Shown here piece by piece: positions 8,760 to 16,693 of a stretch of 64,000 nucleotides of DNA (position 1 is the stretch's first letter; each line of letters opens with the position of its first letter). Origin of the DNA: Geochorda sp036562495. GTDB taxonomy: Bacteria > Bacillota > Limnochordia > Limnochordales > Geochordaceae. The stretch covers positions 1 to 64,000 of the forward strand of contig DATCKA010000139.1 of assembly GCA_036562495.1 (NCBI GenBank), written 5' to 3'. The notes under the pieces are model-generated. The model searched no databases and had not been told where the DNA came from. It was given only the letters and a program-made list of their open reading frames with translations. Position numbers and translations under genes: made by a program.

Positions 8760-8831
8760 TGGCCCGTCGGGGCCCTGTGGCGTGGCGCCTGGGAAGCACG
8801 GGTCAGGCGGCCGGCCCGAGCGTCCGGCCTG

Positions 8832-8865
8832 GCGGTGCGGCAGCGCGGAGAGGCTGCCGCACCGC
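8832..8865 (+). promoter_or_regulatory. Strong hairpin between rpsB and tsf
   Basis: A perfect 12-bp inverted repeat, GCGGTGCGGCAG (8832-8843) and CTGCCGCACCGC (8854-8865), with a 10-base loop. It is not followed by a T-run, so it is not a standard intrinsic terminator. It lies in the 158-base rpsB-tsf gap and may be an attenuator, a processing site or an mRNA-stabilising element that sets the S2 to EF-Ts ratio. Confidence 0.5.
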
Positions 8866-8917
8866 TGTCATGGACCGCAAGGCCGTCTGCGCCTCGATGG
8901 AAGGGCAGGCAACGGTC

Positions 8918-9874
8918 GTGGCTGAGATCACCGTCGAGAGGATCCGGGCCCTGCGCGAGCGGACCGGAGCCGGGATGATGGACGTCAAGCGAGCCCTCGA
9001 GCAGGCAGGAGGCGACGAGGAGGAGGCCCTCCGCATCCTGCGGGAGAAGGGGCTGGCTCAGGCCGCCAAGCGGGCCACCCGCGCGGCGCTGGAGGGACTG
9101 GTGGCCGCCCACGTCGACCCCGCGACCGGGCGGGCCGCCCTGGTCGAAGTCAACTGCGAGACCGACTTCGTGGCGCGCACCGACGACTTCCGGGCGCTGG
9201 TCGAGCGGCTCGCACGGCATGCGGCCCGGCTGGGCGAGGATCTGGCCGAGGCGGGCGGCGAGGCCCATCGCGACCCCCGTGGAGAGACCTCGCTGGAGCG
9301 GGTCGAGGGACTCCTGGCGCAGCCCGTCGAGGGCGAGGGCAAGCCGGCTCGTGAGGTGCTGATGGAGACGGCGGCGCGCCTGGGCGAGCGGGTCCGCTTG
9401 CGCCGCTACGCGGTCTTCGCCACGCGCGGGGCGGTGGAGAGCTACATCCACGGCGACGGCCGCATCGGCGTGCTGCTGGAGGCCGTGGTACAACCGTCAG
9501 AGGCCGCCGAGCGCCCCGAGGTCCGGCAGGTGCTCAAGGATCTGGCGATGCAGGTGGCGGCCTACCGCGCCGAGTACGTCGAGCGCACCCAGGTGCCCGA
9601 GGCGGTGCGCGAGCGTGAGCGCCAGGTCTACCGCAGCGCAGCCCTCAACGAGGGCAAGCCGGAGAAGGTCGTGGACCGCATCGTGGAGGGCCGGCTCGAC
9701 AAGTTCTATCAGGAGGTCTGCCTGCTCGAGCAGCCCTTCATCCGAGACCCCAACGTCCAGGTGGGTCGCCACGTACAGGAGACGCTCAAGCCTCTGGGAG
9801 TGCAGCTGCAGGTCCGGCGGTTCGTTCGCTTCGAACGGGCCGAGCAGCTGGCCGGCGAAGCGCAGGAGGCGTGA
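8918..9874 (+). CDS. tsf: Translation elongation factor Ts
   Basis: EF-Ts recycles EF-Tu from its GDP to its GTP form. The N-terminal UBA-like domain reads AEITVERIRALRERTGAGMM, and the core shows the nucleotide-exchange motif TDFVARTDDF. The length from GTG 8918 is 318 residues, somewhat over the 290 of many relatives but within the family range. ATG 8897 would add seven residues and is also possible, having a comparable ribosome binding sequence; the ATG at 8759 would translate the hairpin region and is rejected. It lies in the conserved order rpsB-tsf-pyrH-frr. Confidence 0.95.
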   Translation: MAEITVERIRALRERTGAGMMDVKRALEQAGGDEEEALRILREKGLAQAAKRATRAALEGLVAAHVDPATGRAALVEVNCETDFVARTDDFRALVERLARHAARLGEDLAEAGGEAHRDPRGETSLERVEGLLAQPVEGEGKPAREVLMETAARLGERVRLRRYAVFATRGAVESYIHGDGRIGVLLEAVVQPSEAAERPEVRQVLKDLAMQVAAYRAEYVERTQVPEAVRERERQVYRSAALNEGKPEKVVDRIVEGRLDKFYQEVCLLEQPFIRDPNVQVGRHVQETLKPLGVQLQVRRFVRFERAEQLAGEAQEA

Positions 9875-9948
9875 AAGGGCGCCGCAAGGAGGTGGCCGGG
9901 GCTGAGGCGTAAGTGCTTCACGAGCCCCGGCGCGGCTGTGAGGTGGAC

Positions 9949-10689
9949 ATGAGTACCCCGTACCGGCGAGTCGTGCTCAAGCTCAGCGGCGAGGCCATGG
10001 CGGGCGACCGCGGCTTCGGCATCGACATCAAGGTCGTCGAGCGCCTCAGCTCCGCCATCCTGCGCCTGACCCAGCTGGGCGTGCAGGTGGCCGTGGTGGT
10101 GGGCGGCGGCAACATCTGGCGCGGGGCGGCGGCCGCCACCCGCGGCATGGACCGGAGCACCGCCGACTACATGGGGATGCTGGCGACCACCATCAACGCC
10201 CTCGCGCTGCAAGAGGTGCTGGAGCGCATGGGCGTGGCCACCCGGGTGCAGTCGGCCATCGAGATGCGCCAGGTGGCGGAGCCCTACATCCGCCGCCGTG
10301 CCATCCGACATCTGGAGAAGGGCCGGGTGGTCATCTTCGCGGCGGGCACCGGCAACCCGTTCTTCTCCACGGACACGGCGGCGGCTTTGCGGGCAGCCGA
10401 GATCGAGGCCGACGTGATCCTGATGGGCAAGCGCGGGGTGGATGGGGTCTACACCGCCGATCCCAAGAAGGATCCCAACGCCCAGCGCCTCGACCAGCTC
10501 ACCCACTTCGAGGTGCTGCAGCGAGGGCTGGGCGTCATGGACCCGACGGCCACGTCGCTGTGCATGGAAAACCAGATCCCCATCATCGTTTTCGACATCG
10601 GCGATCCGGACAACATCGTCCGGGCCGCGATGGGCGAGCGGGTCGGGACCACGGTGGGCGGAGGTGGTGTCAGTGGCCGCGGAGGGTGA
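9949..10689 (+). CDS. pyrH: UMP kinase
   Basis: Phosphorylates UMP to UDP with ATP in pyrimidine nucleotide synthesis; the bacterial enzyme is a hexamer of the amino-acid kinase fold. It starts MSTPYRRVVLKLSGEAMAG, and shows VVVGGGNIWRG, the segment GTGNPFFSTDTAAALRA, and KRGVDGVYTADP, all diagnostic. The length of 246 residues is normal. ATG 9949 is chosen with GAGGTGG upstream; a GTG at 9913 gives a non-conserved extension. The last 17 bases overlap frr. Confidence 0.97.
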   Translation: MSTPYRRVVLKLSGEAMAGDRGFGIDIKVVERLSSAILRLTQLGVQVAVVVGGGNIWRGAAAATRGMDRSTADYMGMLATTINALALQEVLERMGVATRVQSAIEMRQVAEPYIRRRAIRHLEKGRVVIFAAGTGNPFFSTDTAAALRAAEIEADVILMGKRGVDGVYTADPKKDPNAQRLDQLTHFEVLQRGLGVMDPTATSLCMENQIPIIVFDIGDPDNIVRAAMGERVGTTVGGGGVSGRGG

Positions 10690-11245
10690 CGTCAAGGCGC
10701 TGCTTCAAGAGGCCGACGAGCGGATGAAGACGGTAGTGCAGACCGCGCGCAAGGAGCTGGCGACCGTCCGCACCGGCCGGGCGACGCCCGCGCTGCTGGA
10801 GCGGGTCGTGGTGGAGTACCACGGCACGCCCGTGCCGCTCAACCAGGTCGCCTCCATCTCGGCCCCCGAGCCTCGCATGCTGGTGGTGCAGCCCTGGGAC
10901 CGGTCGCTGGTCAAGGAGATCGAGAAGGCCATCCTCAAGTCCGACCTGGGCGTAACACCCACCAACGACGGCACCGTGGTGCGGTTGGTCTTGCCCCAGC
11001 TGACGGAGGAGCGGCGCCAGCAGCTGGTCAAGATCGTGCGTAAGGAAGCCGAGGAGCGGCGGGTGGCGGTCCGCAACATCCGGCGGGAGGTCAACGACGA
11101 GCTCAAGCGCTGGGAGAAGAATCGGCTCATCGCCGAGGACGAGTCCCGCCGGGCCCAGCAGCAGGTCCAGCAGCTGACGGATCGCTACATCCAGGAGATC
11201 GATCAGCTGGTGGCCGCCAAAGAGAAGGAGATCATGGAGGTCTGA
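10673..11245 (+). CDS. frr: Ribosome recycling factor
   Basis: RRF splits post-termination ribosomes together with EF-G. The protein reads DVKALLQEADERMK at the N-terminus, then RTGRATPALLERV, and later VRLVLPQLTEERRQQLVKIV, the standard RRF landmarks. The length of 190 residues is close to the usual 185. GTG 10673 is preceded by GGAGG at about 8 bases, inside the pyrH end, so the two are translationally coupled; GTG codons at 10664 and 10667 are close alternatives. Confidence 0.96.
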   Translation: MAAEGDVKALLQEADERMKTVVQTARKELATVRTGRATPALLERVVVEYHGTPVPLNQVASISAPEPRMLVVQPWDRSLVKEIEKAILKSDLGVTPTNDGTVVRLVLPQLTEERRQQLVKIVRKEAEERRVAVRNIRREVNDELKRWEKNRLIAEDESRRAQQQVQQLTDRYIQEIDQLVAAKEKEIMEV

Positions 11246-11253
11246 GGCACCCC

Positions 11254-11574
11254 TTGCGTCCGGGCGAGCGCCCCCCTGCCGGAGACGGGGGCGCGGGCCG
11301 ATCGTCGGCGCTGCCCGACGTGATCGGGCTGGAGCTGAGCGTCGCGCTCAAGCGCCTTGAGAGGTGGCGCACCACCCTCCGCTTCACCGCGCCCCCCAAG
11401 CCCCGCGGCGAGAAGGGCGCGGTGCGGGTCATCGCCTGCCGGCCGCTGGGAGCCGGCGACGCGCTCCAGCTCATCTGCGCGCGTGAGTACTGGGAGCGGC
11501 GCGATGCCGTAGCTGCCCCGACGGAGCCCACCGACGACGCGGCTGCAGACGATGGGGGCCAGCAGGATGGGTGA
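11254..11574 (+). CDS. Small single PASTA-like domain protein
   Basis: A 106-residue protein with no signal peptide or membrane helix. The middle reads LPDVIGLELSVALKRLE, then GAVRVIACRPLGAGDALQLI, which follows the pattern of one PASTA repeat (a beta-alpha-beta unit otherwise found outside the cell in penicillin-binding proteins and Ser/Thr kinases). The N-terminal 25 residues and the C-terminal 25 are low complexity. A TTG start at 11254 follows GGAGGT from the frr end. It sits between frr and uppS, where small PASTA proteins occur in some clostridial genomes. The role is unknown, and the PASTA match is by eye only. Confidence 0.5.
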   Translation: MRPGERPPAGDGGAGRSSALPDVIGLELSVALKRLERWRTTLRFTAPPKPRGEKGAVRVIACRPLGAGDALQLICAREYWERRDAVAAPTEPTDDAAADDGGQQDG

Positions 11575-12421
11575 GGGGCGTGCGGGGGGCCTTTGGAGCG
11601 CCCGTGCCCCCCGGCTGCTCAGCCGCCTGGCAGACAGGCTCTGGATGCGCCTGGCCGAGGCGTCGTGGCCGTGGATGCTGACACGGCGTGACGAGCAGCG
11701 CATCCTGGCGGAGCTCGACCCCGCGCGCATCCCTCGCCACGTGGCCATCATCATGGACGGCAACGGGCGCTGGGCCCTTCGCCGCGGGCTTCGCCGGACC
11801 GCCGGGCACCGGGCCGGCGTCAAGAGCCTGCGCGAGGCGGTGCGCACGTGCGCCAAGCTGGGCGTGGAGGTCCTGACGGTCTACGCCTTCTCCACGGAGA
11901 ACTGGCAGCGCCCGGCGTCCGAGGTCCAGACCCTGATGGACCTGCTGGTCGAGGTGCTGCACCAGGAGATCGACGAACTGGACGAGGCGGGCATCCGGGT
12001 GCGGGTCATCGGGCGCGTCGATGCGCTGCCGCCCGAGGTGTTGCGCCAGGTGCGGGAGGCCGAGGCCCGTACCCGCCTCAACCGCCACATGGTGCTCAAC
12101 GTCGCGCTCAACTATGGCGGGCGCGCCGAGATCGTCGACGCGGCCCGGCGCATCGCCGAGGAGGTCCGAGCGGGGCGGATCCGCCCCGAGGAGATCGACG
12201 AGTCGCTCTTCGCCCGCTACCTCTACACCAGCGAGTTGCCCGACCCGGACCTCCTGATCCGCACGGGCGGGGAGCTGCGCGTGAGCAACTTCCTGCTGTG
12301 GCAGCTGGCCTACTCGGAGCTGTGGGTCACCCCCGTCTACTGGCCGGACTTCCGGCGGACCCACCTCTTGCAGGCCATCGTCGACTACCAGCGGCGACAC
12401 CGCCGCTTCGGGAAGGTCTAG
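11567..12421 (+). CDS. uppS: Undecaprenyl diphosphate synthase
   Basis: Makes C55 isoprenyl diphosphate, the lipid carrier for peptidoglycan and wall polymers, by condensing isopentenyl diphosphate with farnesyl diphosphate. The cis-prenyltransferase motifs are all present: IIMDGNGRWA with the catalytic aspartate, AFSTENWQRP, and RTGGELRVSNFLLWQLAYSE. The protein of 284 residues has a 40-residue basic N-terminal extension before the core. ATG 11567 overlaps the preceding gene by 8 bases; ATG 11552 is an alternative. It is followed at once by cdsA. Confidence 0.95.
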   Translation: MGEGRAGGLWSARAPRLLSRLADRLWMRLAEASWPWMLTRRDEQRILAELDPARIPRHVAIIMDGNGRWALRRGLRRTAGHRAGVKSLREAVRTCAKLGVEVLTVYAFSTENWQRPASEVQTLMDLLVEVLHQEIDELDEAGIRVRVIGRVDALPPEVLRQVREAEARTRLNRHMVLNVALNYGGRAEIVDAARRIAEEVRAGRIRPEEIDESLFARYLYTSELPDPDLLIRTGGELRVSNFLLWQLAYSELWVTPVYWPDFRRTHLLQAIVDYQRRHRRFGKV

Positions 12422-12424
12422 CGG

Positions 12425-13243
12425 GTGTTTCGCTGGCGGCTCCTGACGGCGTTGGTCGGCGCGCCACTCATGCTGGGGGCGCTGTGGAAGGGTGGCGCCT
12501 GGTGGGGCGGCGTCCTGGCCGCCATCGCCGTCGGGGGCGCGCTCGAGCTCGGGGATCTCTTCGTGGCCAAGGGCGCGGGCCAGCCGCAGAGAGACGTGCT
12601 CATCTGCGCCGGGCTGGCGGGCTTCTTGCTGGCGCCGGCCCTGGAGACTCTCGCGGGCACCCGGGGAGCACCCGTGGTGGGGCTGTTGCTGCCCACGATG
12701 GCCTTCGCCTACGCGGCGCTGCGGGCATGGGCACGGGGCGCGAGCGTGCTCCTGGAGGCTTCGGCGGCGGTGTTCGCCTTCTCCTACGCCGGGGTCCTGA
12801 CGGGCTTCTGGTGGTTGCTCCGCTCTCCCGCGCCGGACGGATGGGTCCACGCCCTGCTTGCCCTCCTCGGCACATGGGGCACCGACATCTTCGCGTACGT
12901 GACCGGCAAGCTGATGGGCCGGCGTCGTCTGCTGCCGAGGGTTTCGCCCGGCAAGACCGTCGAGGGTGCGCTGGGAGGGCTGGTCGGCGGGGTGGGGACC
13001 GTGGTCGGGGTGGGGAGCCTCGCATTTGGGCTGCCCGAGTGGTGGACCCTGGGATTGGGCGTGGCGGTGGCACTGGCCGCCGAGTTGGGGGATCTGGCCG
13101 AGTCGGCTCTCAAGCGCGATGCCAACGTCAAGGACTCGGGCTGGTTGTTGCCGGGGCATGGGGGTATCCTGGATCGCATGGACAGTTCGCTGGCGACCGG
13201 CCTCGCGGCGTACCTGTGGACGCTGTTGGTGACCCGGCCGTGA
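12425..13243 (+). CDS. cdsA: Phosphatidate cytidylyltransferase
   Basis: Converts phosphatidic acid and CTP to CDP-diacylglycerol, the entry point to bacterial phospholipids. It is an integral membrane protein with about seven to eight hydrophobic helices. The C-terminal signature is clear: ALKRDANVKDSGWLLPGHGG followed by ILDRMDS. The length of 272 residues is normal. The GTG start is 3 bases after uppS. In many Firmicutes dxr follows; here rseP follows directly. Confidence 0.94.
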   Translation: MFRWRLLTALVGAPLMLGALWKGGAWWGGVLAAIAVGGALELGDLFVAKGAGQPQRDVLICAGLAGFLLAPALETLAGTRGAPVVGLLLPTMAFAYAALRAWARGASVLLEASAAVFAFSYAGVLTGFWWLLRSPAPDGWVHALLALLGTWGTDIFAYVTGKLMGRRRLLPRVSPGKTVEGALGGLVGGVGTVVGVGSLAFGLPEWWTLGLGVAVALAAELGDLAESALKRDANVKDSGWLLPGHGGILDRMDSSLATGLAAYLWTLLVTRP

Positions 13244-13274
13244 GGCGCAGCCTTGGGGCGGGGAGTGCTGGAGC

Positions 13275-14306
13275 GTGACGCTGTCGGGTTTGCTCGCCTT
13301 CGCAGTGGTCTTCGGCACCATCGTGCTCTTCCACGAGGCGGGGCACTTCGTGGCGGCGCGTGCCTCGGGCGTGATGGTGCGGGAGTTCGCCATCGGCCTC
13401 GGACCGGTGGTCGCCCGCGTGCGGCGAGGACCGACGGCCTACACGCTGCGGCTGTTGCCGCTGGGGGGCTTCGTGCGGCTCGAGGGGATGGAGGCCTCTC
13501 CCCTCGAGGGCGGCGACACGGCGGATGAGGAGCCGCACCTGGCGCCGGACGATCCCCGCCTCTTCCGCAACCGCCCCCTGTGGCAGCGGATGGCCGCCAT
13601 CGCGGCCGGCCCCGCCATGAACTTCGTGCTGGCAGGCATCCTCTTCGCCGTGCTCTTCGTCCCGCCGGTGGTCGAGCAGGTGGACCCCGGCAGCCCCGCC
13701 GACCTGGCCGGCATCCGGCCAGGCGACCGGGTGGTGCGCATCGAGGACCTGTCGACGCCGACGGCGACCCGGGTGGTGCGCGCCGTCCTGGCTGCACGGC
13801 CCGGTCAGACCCTGGACGTCTGGGTGGAGCGAGACGGGCAGGTCCGGCATGTGGCCGTCCAGATGAAGGCCGACCGGCCGGGCGGCTACCTGGGGGTGCG
13901 GATGCATGGGCCGCGCCCGTTGCCGGCCGCCCTTTACGGCGGCTTCGTGGAAATGGTAGACTCGTCAGGCGAAATCATCCGGGTCGTGGGGCGGATGCTG
14001 GCGGGCCGGGAGGCCCTCAACGTGGCCGGCCCCGTCGGCATCTACTCCATGGTGCAGGAGGCGGCCAGCCGCGGCTCCTACAGCCTGGTCGGGCTGGCGG
14101 CCGTGCTCAGCGTCAACCTGGGGCTCATCAACTTGCTGCCGCTGCCGCTGCTTGACGGCGGCTGGCTGCTGTTCTTGCTGTTGGAGGGGATCCGACGGCG
14201 GCCCCTGGAGCCCCGGTTGCAGTCGGCCGCGCAGGTGTTGGGCCTGATGTTGCTGCTGGCCCTGATGCTGCTGGCCACCTACCTCGACCTGCAACGGCTC
14301 GGTTGA
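13275..14306 (+). CDS. rseP: Site-2 membrane metalloprotease RseP/RasP
   Basis: An intramembrane zinc protease that cleaves anti-sigma factors and remnant signal peptides. The zinc motif HEAGH is at residues 20-24 in the first membrane helix. A PDZ domain lies about residues 130-205 (DPGSPADLAGIRPGDRVVRI). The third active-site element, NLLPLPLLDGG, is near residue 290. The length of 343 residues is typical of a single-PDZ form. It starts at GTG 13275, 31 bases after cdsA. It is the last gene before proS in this cluster; ispG, often between them, is absent. Confidence 0.95.
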   Translation: MTLSGLLAFAVVFGTIVLFHEAGHFVAARASGVMVREFAIGLGPVVARVRRGPTAYTLRLLPLGGFVRLEGMEASPLEGGDTADEEPHLAPDDPRLFRNRPLWQRMAAIAAGPAMNFVLAGILFAVLFVPPVVEQVDPGSPADLAGIRPGDRVVRIEDLSTPTATRVVRAVLAARPGQTLDVWVERDGQVRHVAVQMKADRPGGYLGVRMHGPRPLPAALYGGFVEMVDSSGEIIRVVGRMLAGREALNVAGPVGIYSMVQEAASRGSYSLVGLAAVLSVNLGLINLLPLPLLDGGWLLFLLLEGIRRRPLEPRLQSAAQVLGLMLLLALMLLATYLDLQRLG

Positions 14307-14346
14307 GCATCCGGCACGCTGCCACGGAAGGGGAAGGCCCGCCACC

Positions 14347-16077
14347 ATGCGCATGTCCGCCCTTCTCGCCCCCACCCTGCGGGAGCAGCCGGCCGAGGCC
14401 GAGATCGACAGCCACCGGTTGATGCTGCGAGCCGGCCTGATCCGCAAGGTGTCCGCCGGCATCTACACGTACATGCCCCTGGCCTTTCGGGTCATCCGCA
14501 AGATCTCCGAGATCGTGCGGCAGGAGATGGATCGCGCCGGTGCGCAGGAGCTGCAGCTGCCCATCGTGCAACCGGCGGAGTTGTGGGTGGCCACGGGGCG
14601 CTGGCAGGAGTACGGCCCCGAGATGTTTCGGCTGCGGGACCGGCACGGGCGCGAGTTTTGCCTGGGGCCGACCCACGAGGAGATCATCACCGCGCTGGTC
14701 AAGGCCGAGGTGCGTTCTTACCGCCAGTTGCCCCTGATGCTCTACCAGATCCAAAACAAGTACCGTGACGAGATCCGGCCGCGTTTCGGGGTGATCCGGG
14801 GCCGCGAGTTCATCATGAAGGATTGCTACTCGTTCGACCGCGACGAGGCGGGCCTGGAGATCAGCTATCAGAAGATGTACGAGGCCTACGTGCGGGCGTT
14901 TCGACGCTGCGGCCTGGAGACTCGAGCCGTGGAGGCGGACCCCGGGGCCATCGGAGGCGACGTGACCCACGAGTTCATGGTCCTCTCTCCCATCGGAGAG
15001 GCGCAGGTCGTCTACTGCGACCGCTGCGACTACGCCGCCAACGTGGAGCGGGCGCCCGTCGCCCCGCCCCCGGAGGCCGCCGGTCCGGCGGCAACGGTGC
15101 CGCCGGCGGAGCGGGTGGCCACCCCCGACGTCCGCACCATCGAGCAACTGACCGCCTTCCTCGGCGTCCCCGCCGAGCGGGTCCTCAAGACGCTCATCTA
15201 CCTGGTGGACGACCGTCCGGTGGCCGTCGTGGTGCGGGGCGACCACCGCCTCAACGAGGTCAAGCTGGCCCGCCTCTTCGGCACCTCCCGCATCGAGGCG
15301 GCACCGCCCGAGATCATCGAGCGGCACACGGGAGCGCCGGCCGGCTTCGTCGGCCCCGTCGGGCTGGAGGGGATGGAGGTGGTGGCCGATCCGTGGGCCA
15401 TGGCCGTCGCCGACGCGGTGACGGGGGCCAACGCGGTCGACGCCCACCTGATCCACGTGGTGCCCGGGCGTGACTTCAAGCCGACGCGGGTGGCCGACGT
15501 CCGGGTGGCCGAGGCGGGTGACGCATGCCCGTGGTGCGGAGGCACGCTCGAGACCTCGGCCGGCATCGAGGTGGGGCAGATCTTCAAGTTGCACACCAAG
15601 TACAGCGAGGCTCTGGGCGCCACCTTCCTGGACGAGGACGGCAAGGAGAAGCCCGTGGTGATGGGCTGCTACGGCATCGGCATCACCCGGACCATGGCCG
15701 CCATCATCGAGCAGCATCATGACGAGCGCGGCATCATCTGGCCGGTGACGGTGGCCCCGTATCACGCCATCGTGGTGCCGGTCAACAGCCGCGACGCACG
15801 CCAGGCCGAGGCGGCCGAGCGGATCTACCGCGAGCTGGCCGAGCGCGGGGTCGAAGTGCTCCTGGACGACCGCGACGAGCGCCCCGGGGTCAAGTTCAAC
15901 GACGCCGACCTGATGGGCTTCCCCTATCGGGTGACGGTGGGCAGCCGCCTGGCTGCCTCCGGCGAGGTCGAGGTACGCCGTCGCCGGGAGGGCCAGGACG
16001 TCGCCGTGGCGGTCGATGAGGCGGCTGGATTGGTGGAGCGGTGGCTGCGCGAGGACCTGAAGGCCCTCGAGCCCTGA
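14347..16077 (+). CDS. proS: Prolyl-tRNA synthetase, editing-domain type
   Basis: A class II aminoacyl-tRNA synthetase that charges tRNA-Pro. Motif 1 to 3 regions are seen, such as FRLRDRHGREFCLGPTHEE and, near residue 440, MGCYGIGITRTMAAIIEQ. An inserted YbaK-type editing domain, which removes mischarged alanine, lies about residues 230-400. The C-terminal anticodon-binding domain follows (VEVLLDDRDERPGVKFND). At 576 residues it is the usual bacterial length. ATG 14347 has AAGGGGAAGG upstream; ATG 14353 is a near alternative. polC, which follows proS in many relatives, is not present. Confidence 0.97.
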   Translation: MRMSALLAPTLREQPAEAEIDSHRLMLRAGLIRKVSAGIYTYMPLAFRVIRKISEIVRQEMDRAGAQELQLPIVQPAELWVATGRWQEYGPEMFRLRDRHGREFCLGPTHEEIITALVKAEVRSYRQLPLMLYQIQNKYRDEIRPRFGVIRGREFIMKDCYSFDRDEAGLEISYQKMYEAYVRAFRRCGLETRAVEADPGAIGGDVTHEFMVLSPIGEAQVVYCDRCDYAANVERAPVAPPPEAAGPAATVPPAERVATPDVRTIEQLTAFLGVPAERVLKTLIYLVDDRPVAVVVRGDHRLNEVKLARLFGTSRIEAAPPEIIERHTGAPAGFVGPVGLEGMEVVADPWAMAVADAVTGANAVDAHLIHVVPGRDFKPTRVADVRVAEAGDACPWCGGTLETSAGIEVGQIFKLHTKYSEALGATFLDEDGKEKPVVMGCYGIGITRTMAAIIEQHHDERGIIWPVTVAPYHAIVVPVNSRDARQAEAAERIYRELAERGVEVLLDDRDERPGVKFNDADLMGFPYRVTVGSRLAASGEVEVRRRREGQDVAVAVDEAAGLVERWLREDLKALEP

Positions 16078-16095
16078 TAGATCGAGCCTCCGGCG

Positions 16096-16125
16096 TTGCG
16101 TGGCGACGCCGGATGGTGCTATAAT
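16096..16125 (+). promoter_or_regulatory. Sigma-A-type promoter for rimP-nusA operon
   Basis: TTGCGT (16096-16101), an 18-base spacer, and a perfect TATAAT (16120-16125) with an extended TG one base before it. It lies just after proS and about 85 bases before rimP, directly ahead of the leader hairpin. This is one of the clearest promoters in the window. Confidence 0.75.
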
Positions 16126-16158
16126 CGACGGCGTAAGCGCAGGTACGGTCCGTGCGGG

Positions 16159-16187
16159 CGAAAGAGTGGGTTCCCCCCACTCTTTCG
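16159..16187 (+). ncRNA. rimP leader hairpin (cis-regulatory RNA)
   Basis: A perfect 12-bp stem, CGAAAGAGTGGG (16159-16170) with CCCACTCTTTCG (16176-16187), and a 5-base loop, located between the promoter and rimP. From memory, an AGAGUGGG/CCCACUCU hairpin before rimP is common across Firmicutes. It resembles an attenuator stem, although only a short mixed T-rich stretch follows. It probably controls the rimP-nusA operon, whose NusA product itself modulates pausing and termination. Assignment to a named leader family should be checked with covariance models. Confidence 0.65.
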
Positions 16188-16210
16188 TTCTGTTGGGGGT
16201 AAGAGCCGGG

Positions 16211-16693
16211 ATGCGCCCGAGAGCCGTCGAGTCGATGGTGATGGCCGAGGCCGAGGCGGTCGCCAGGCCGCTCGGCTTCGAGGTCGTGGATGTGGAGTAC
16301 GAGGCGGGGCCCGGCGGGAGGGTGCTGCGCGTTTACATCGACAAGCCGGGCGGCGTCAGCGTCGACGACTGCCAGGCGGTCAGCGAGCCCCTCTCCGCGG
16401 CGCTGGACCGTCTCGACCCCATTCCGGGGCCGTATCGCCTCGAGGTGTCGTCGCCCGGGATCGAGCGGCCGCTTCGCAAGGCCGACGACTTCCGGCGCTT
16501 CGCCGGCCGGGAGGCGGAGATCCACACCTTCGGGCCCGTCCAGGGGCGGCGCCACTGGACCGGGACGCTGCTGGGGGTCGAGGGCGACCAGGTACGCATG
16601 CGGCTGGAGGACGGCTCGACGGTCGAGCTTCCCCTGGAGGGGATCAGCAAGGCCAGGCTGCGGGTTCGCTGGCAGGGGGCATTTGAGCGATGA
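16211..16693 (+). CDS. rimP: Ribosome maturation factor RimP
   Basis: RimP assists 30S subunit assembly. The sequence shows VESMVMAEAEAVARPLGFEVVDVEYE, then the conserved VLRVYIDKPGGVSVDDCQ and LEVSSPGIERPL. The length of 160 residues is normal. ATG 16211 is used: the longer open frame from 16100 would translate the leader hairpin and has no conserved residues. The stop overlaps the nusA start as ATGA. Confidence 0.95.
   Translation: MRPRAVESMVMAEAEAVARPLGFEVVDVEYEAGPGGRVLRVYIDKPGGVSVDDCQAVSEPLSAALDRLDPIPGPYRLEVSSPGIERPLRKADDFRRFAGREAEIHTFGPVQGRRHWTGTLLGVEGDQVRMRLEDGSTVELPLEGISKARLRVRWQGAFER

Noticed and set aside
8759..8917. N-terminal extension of EF-Ts from the ATG at 8759
   Set aside because: It would translate a perfect hairpin and give residues not found in EF-Ts; the family start matches codons near 8918.
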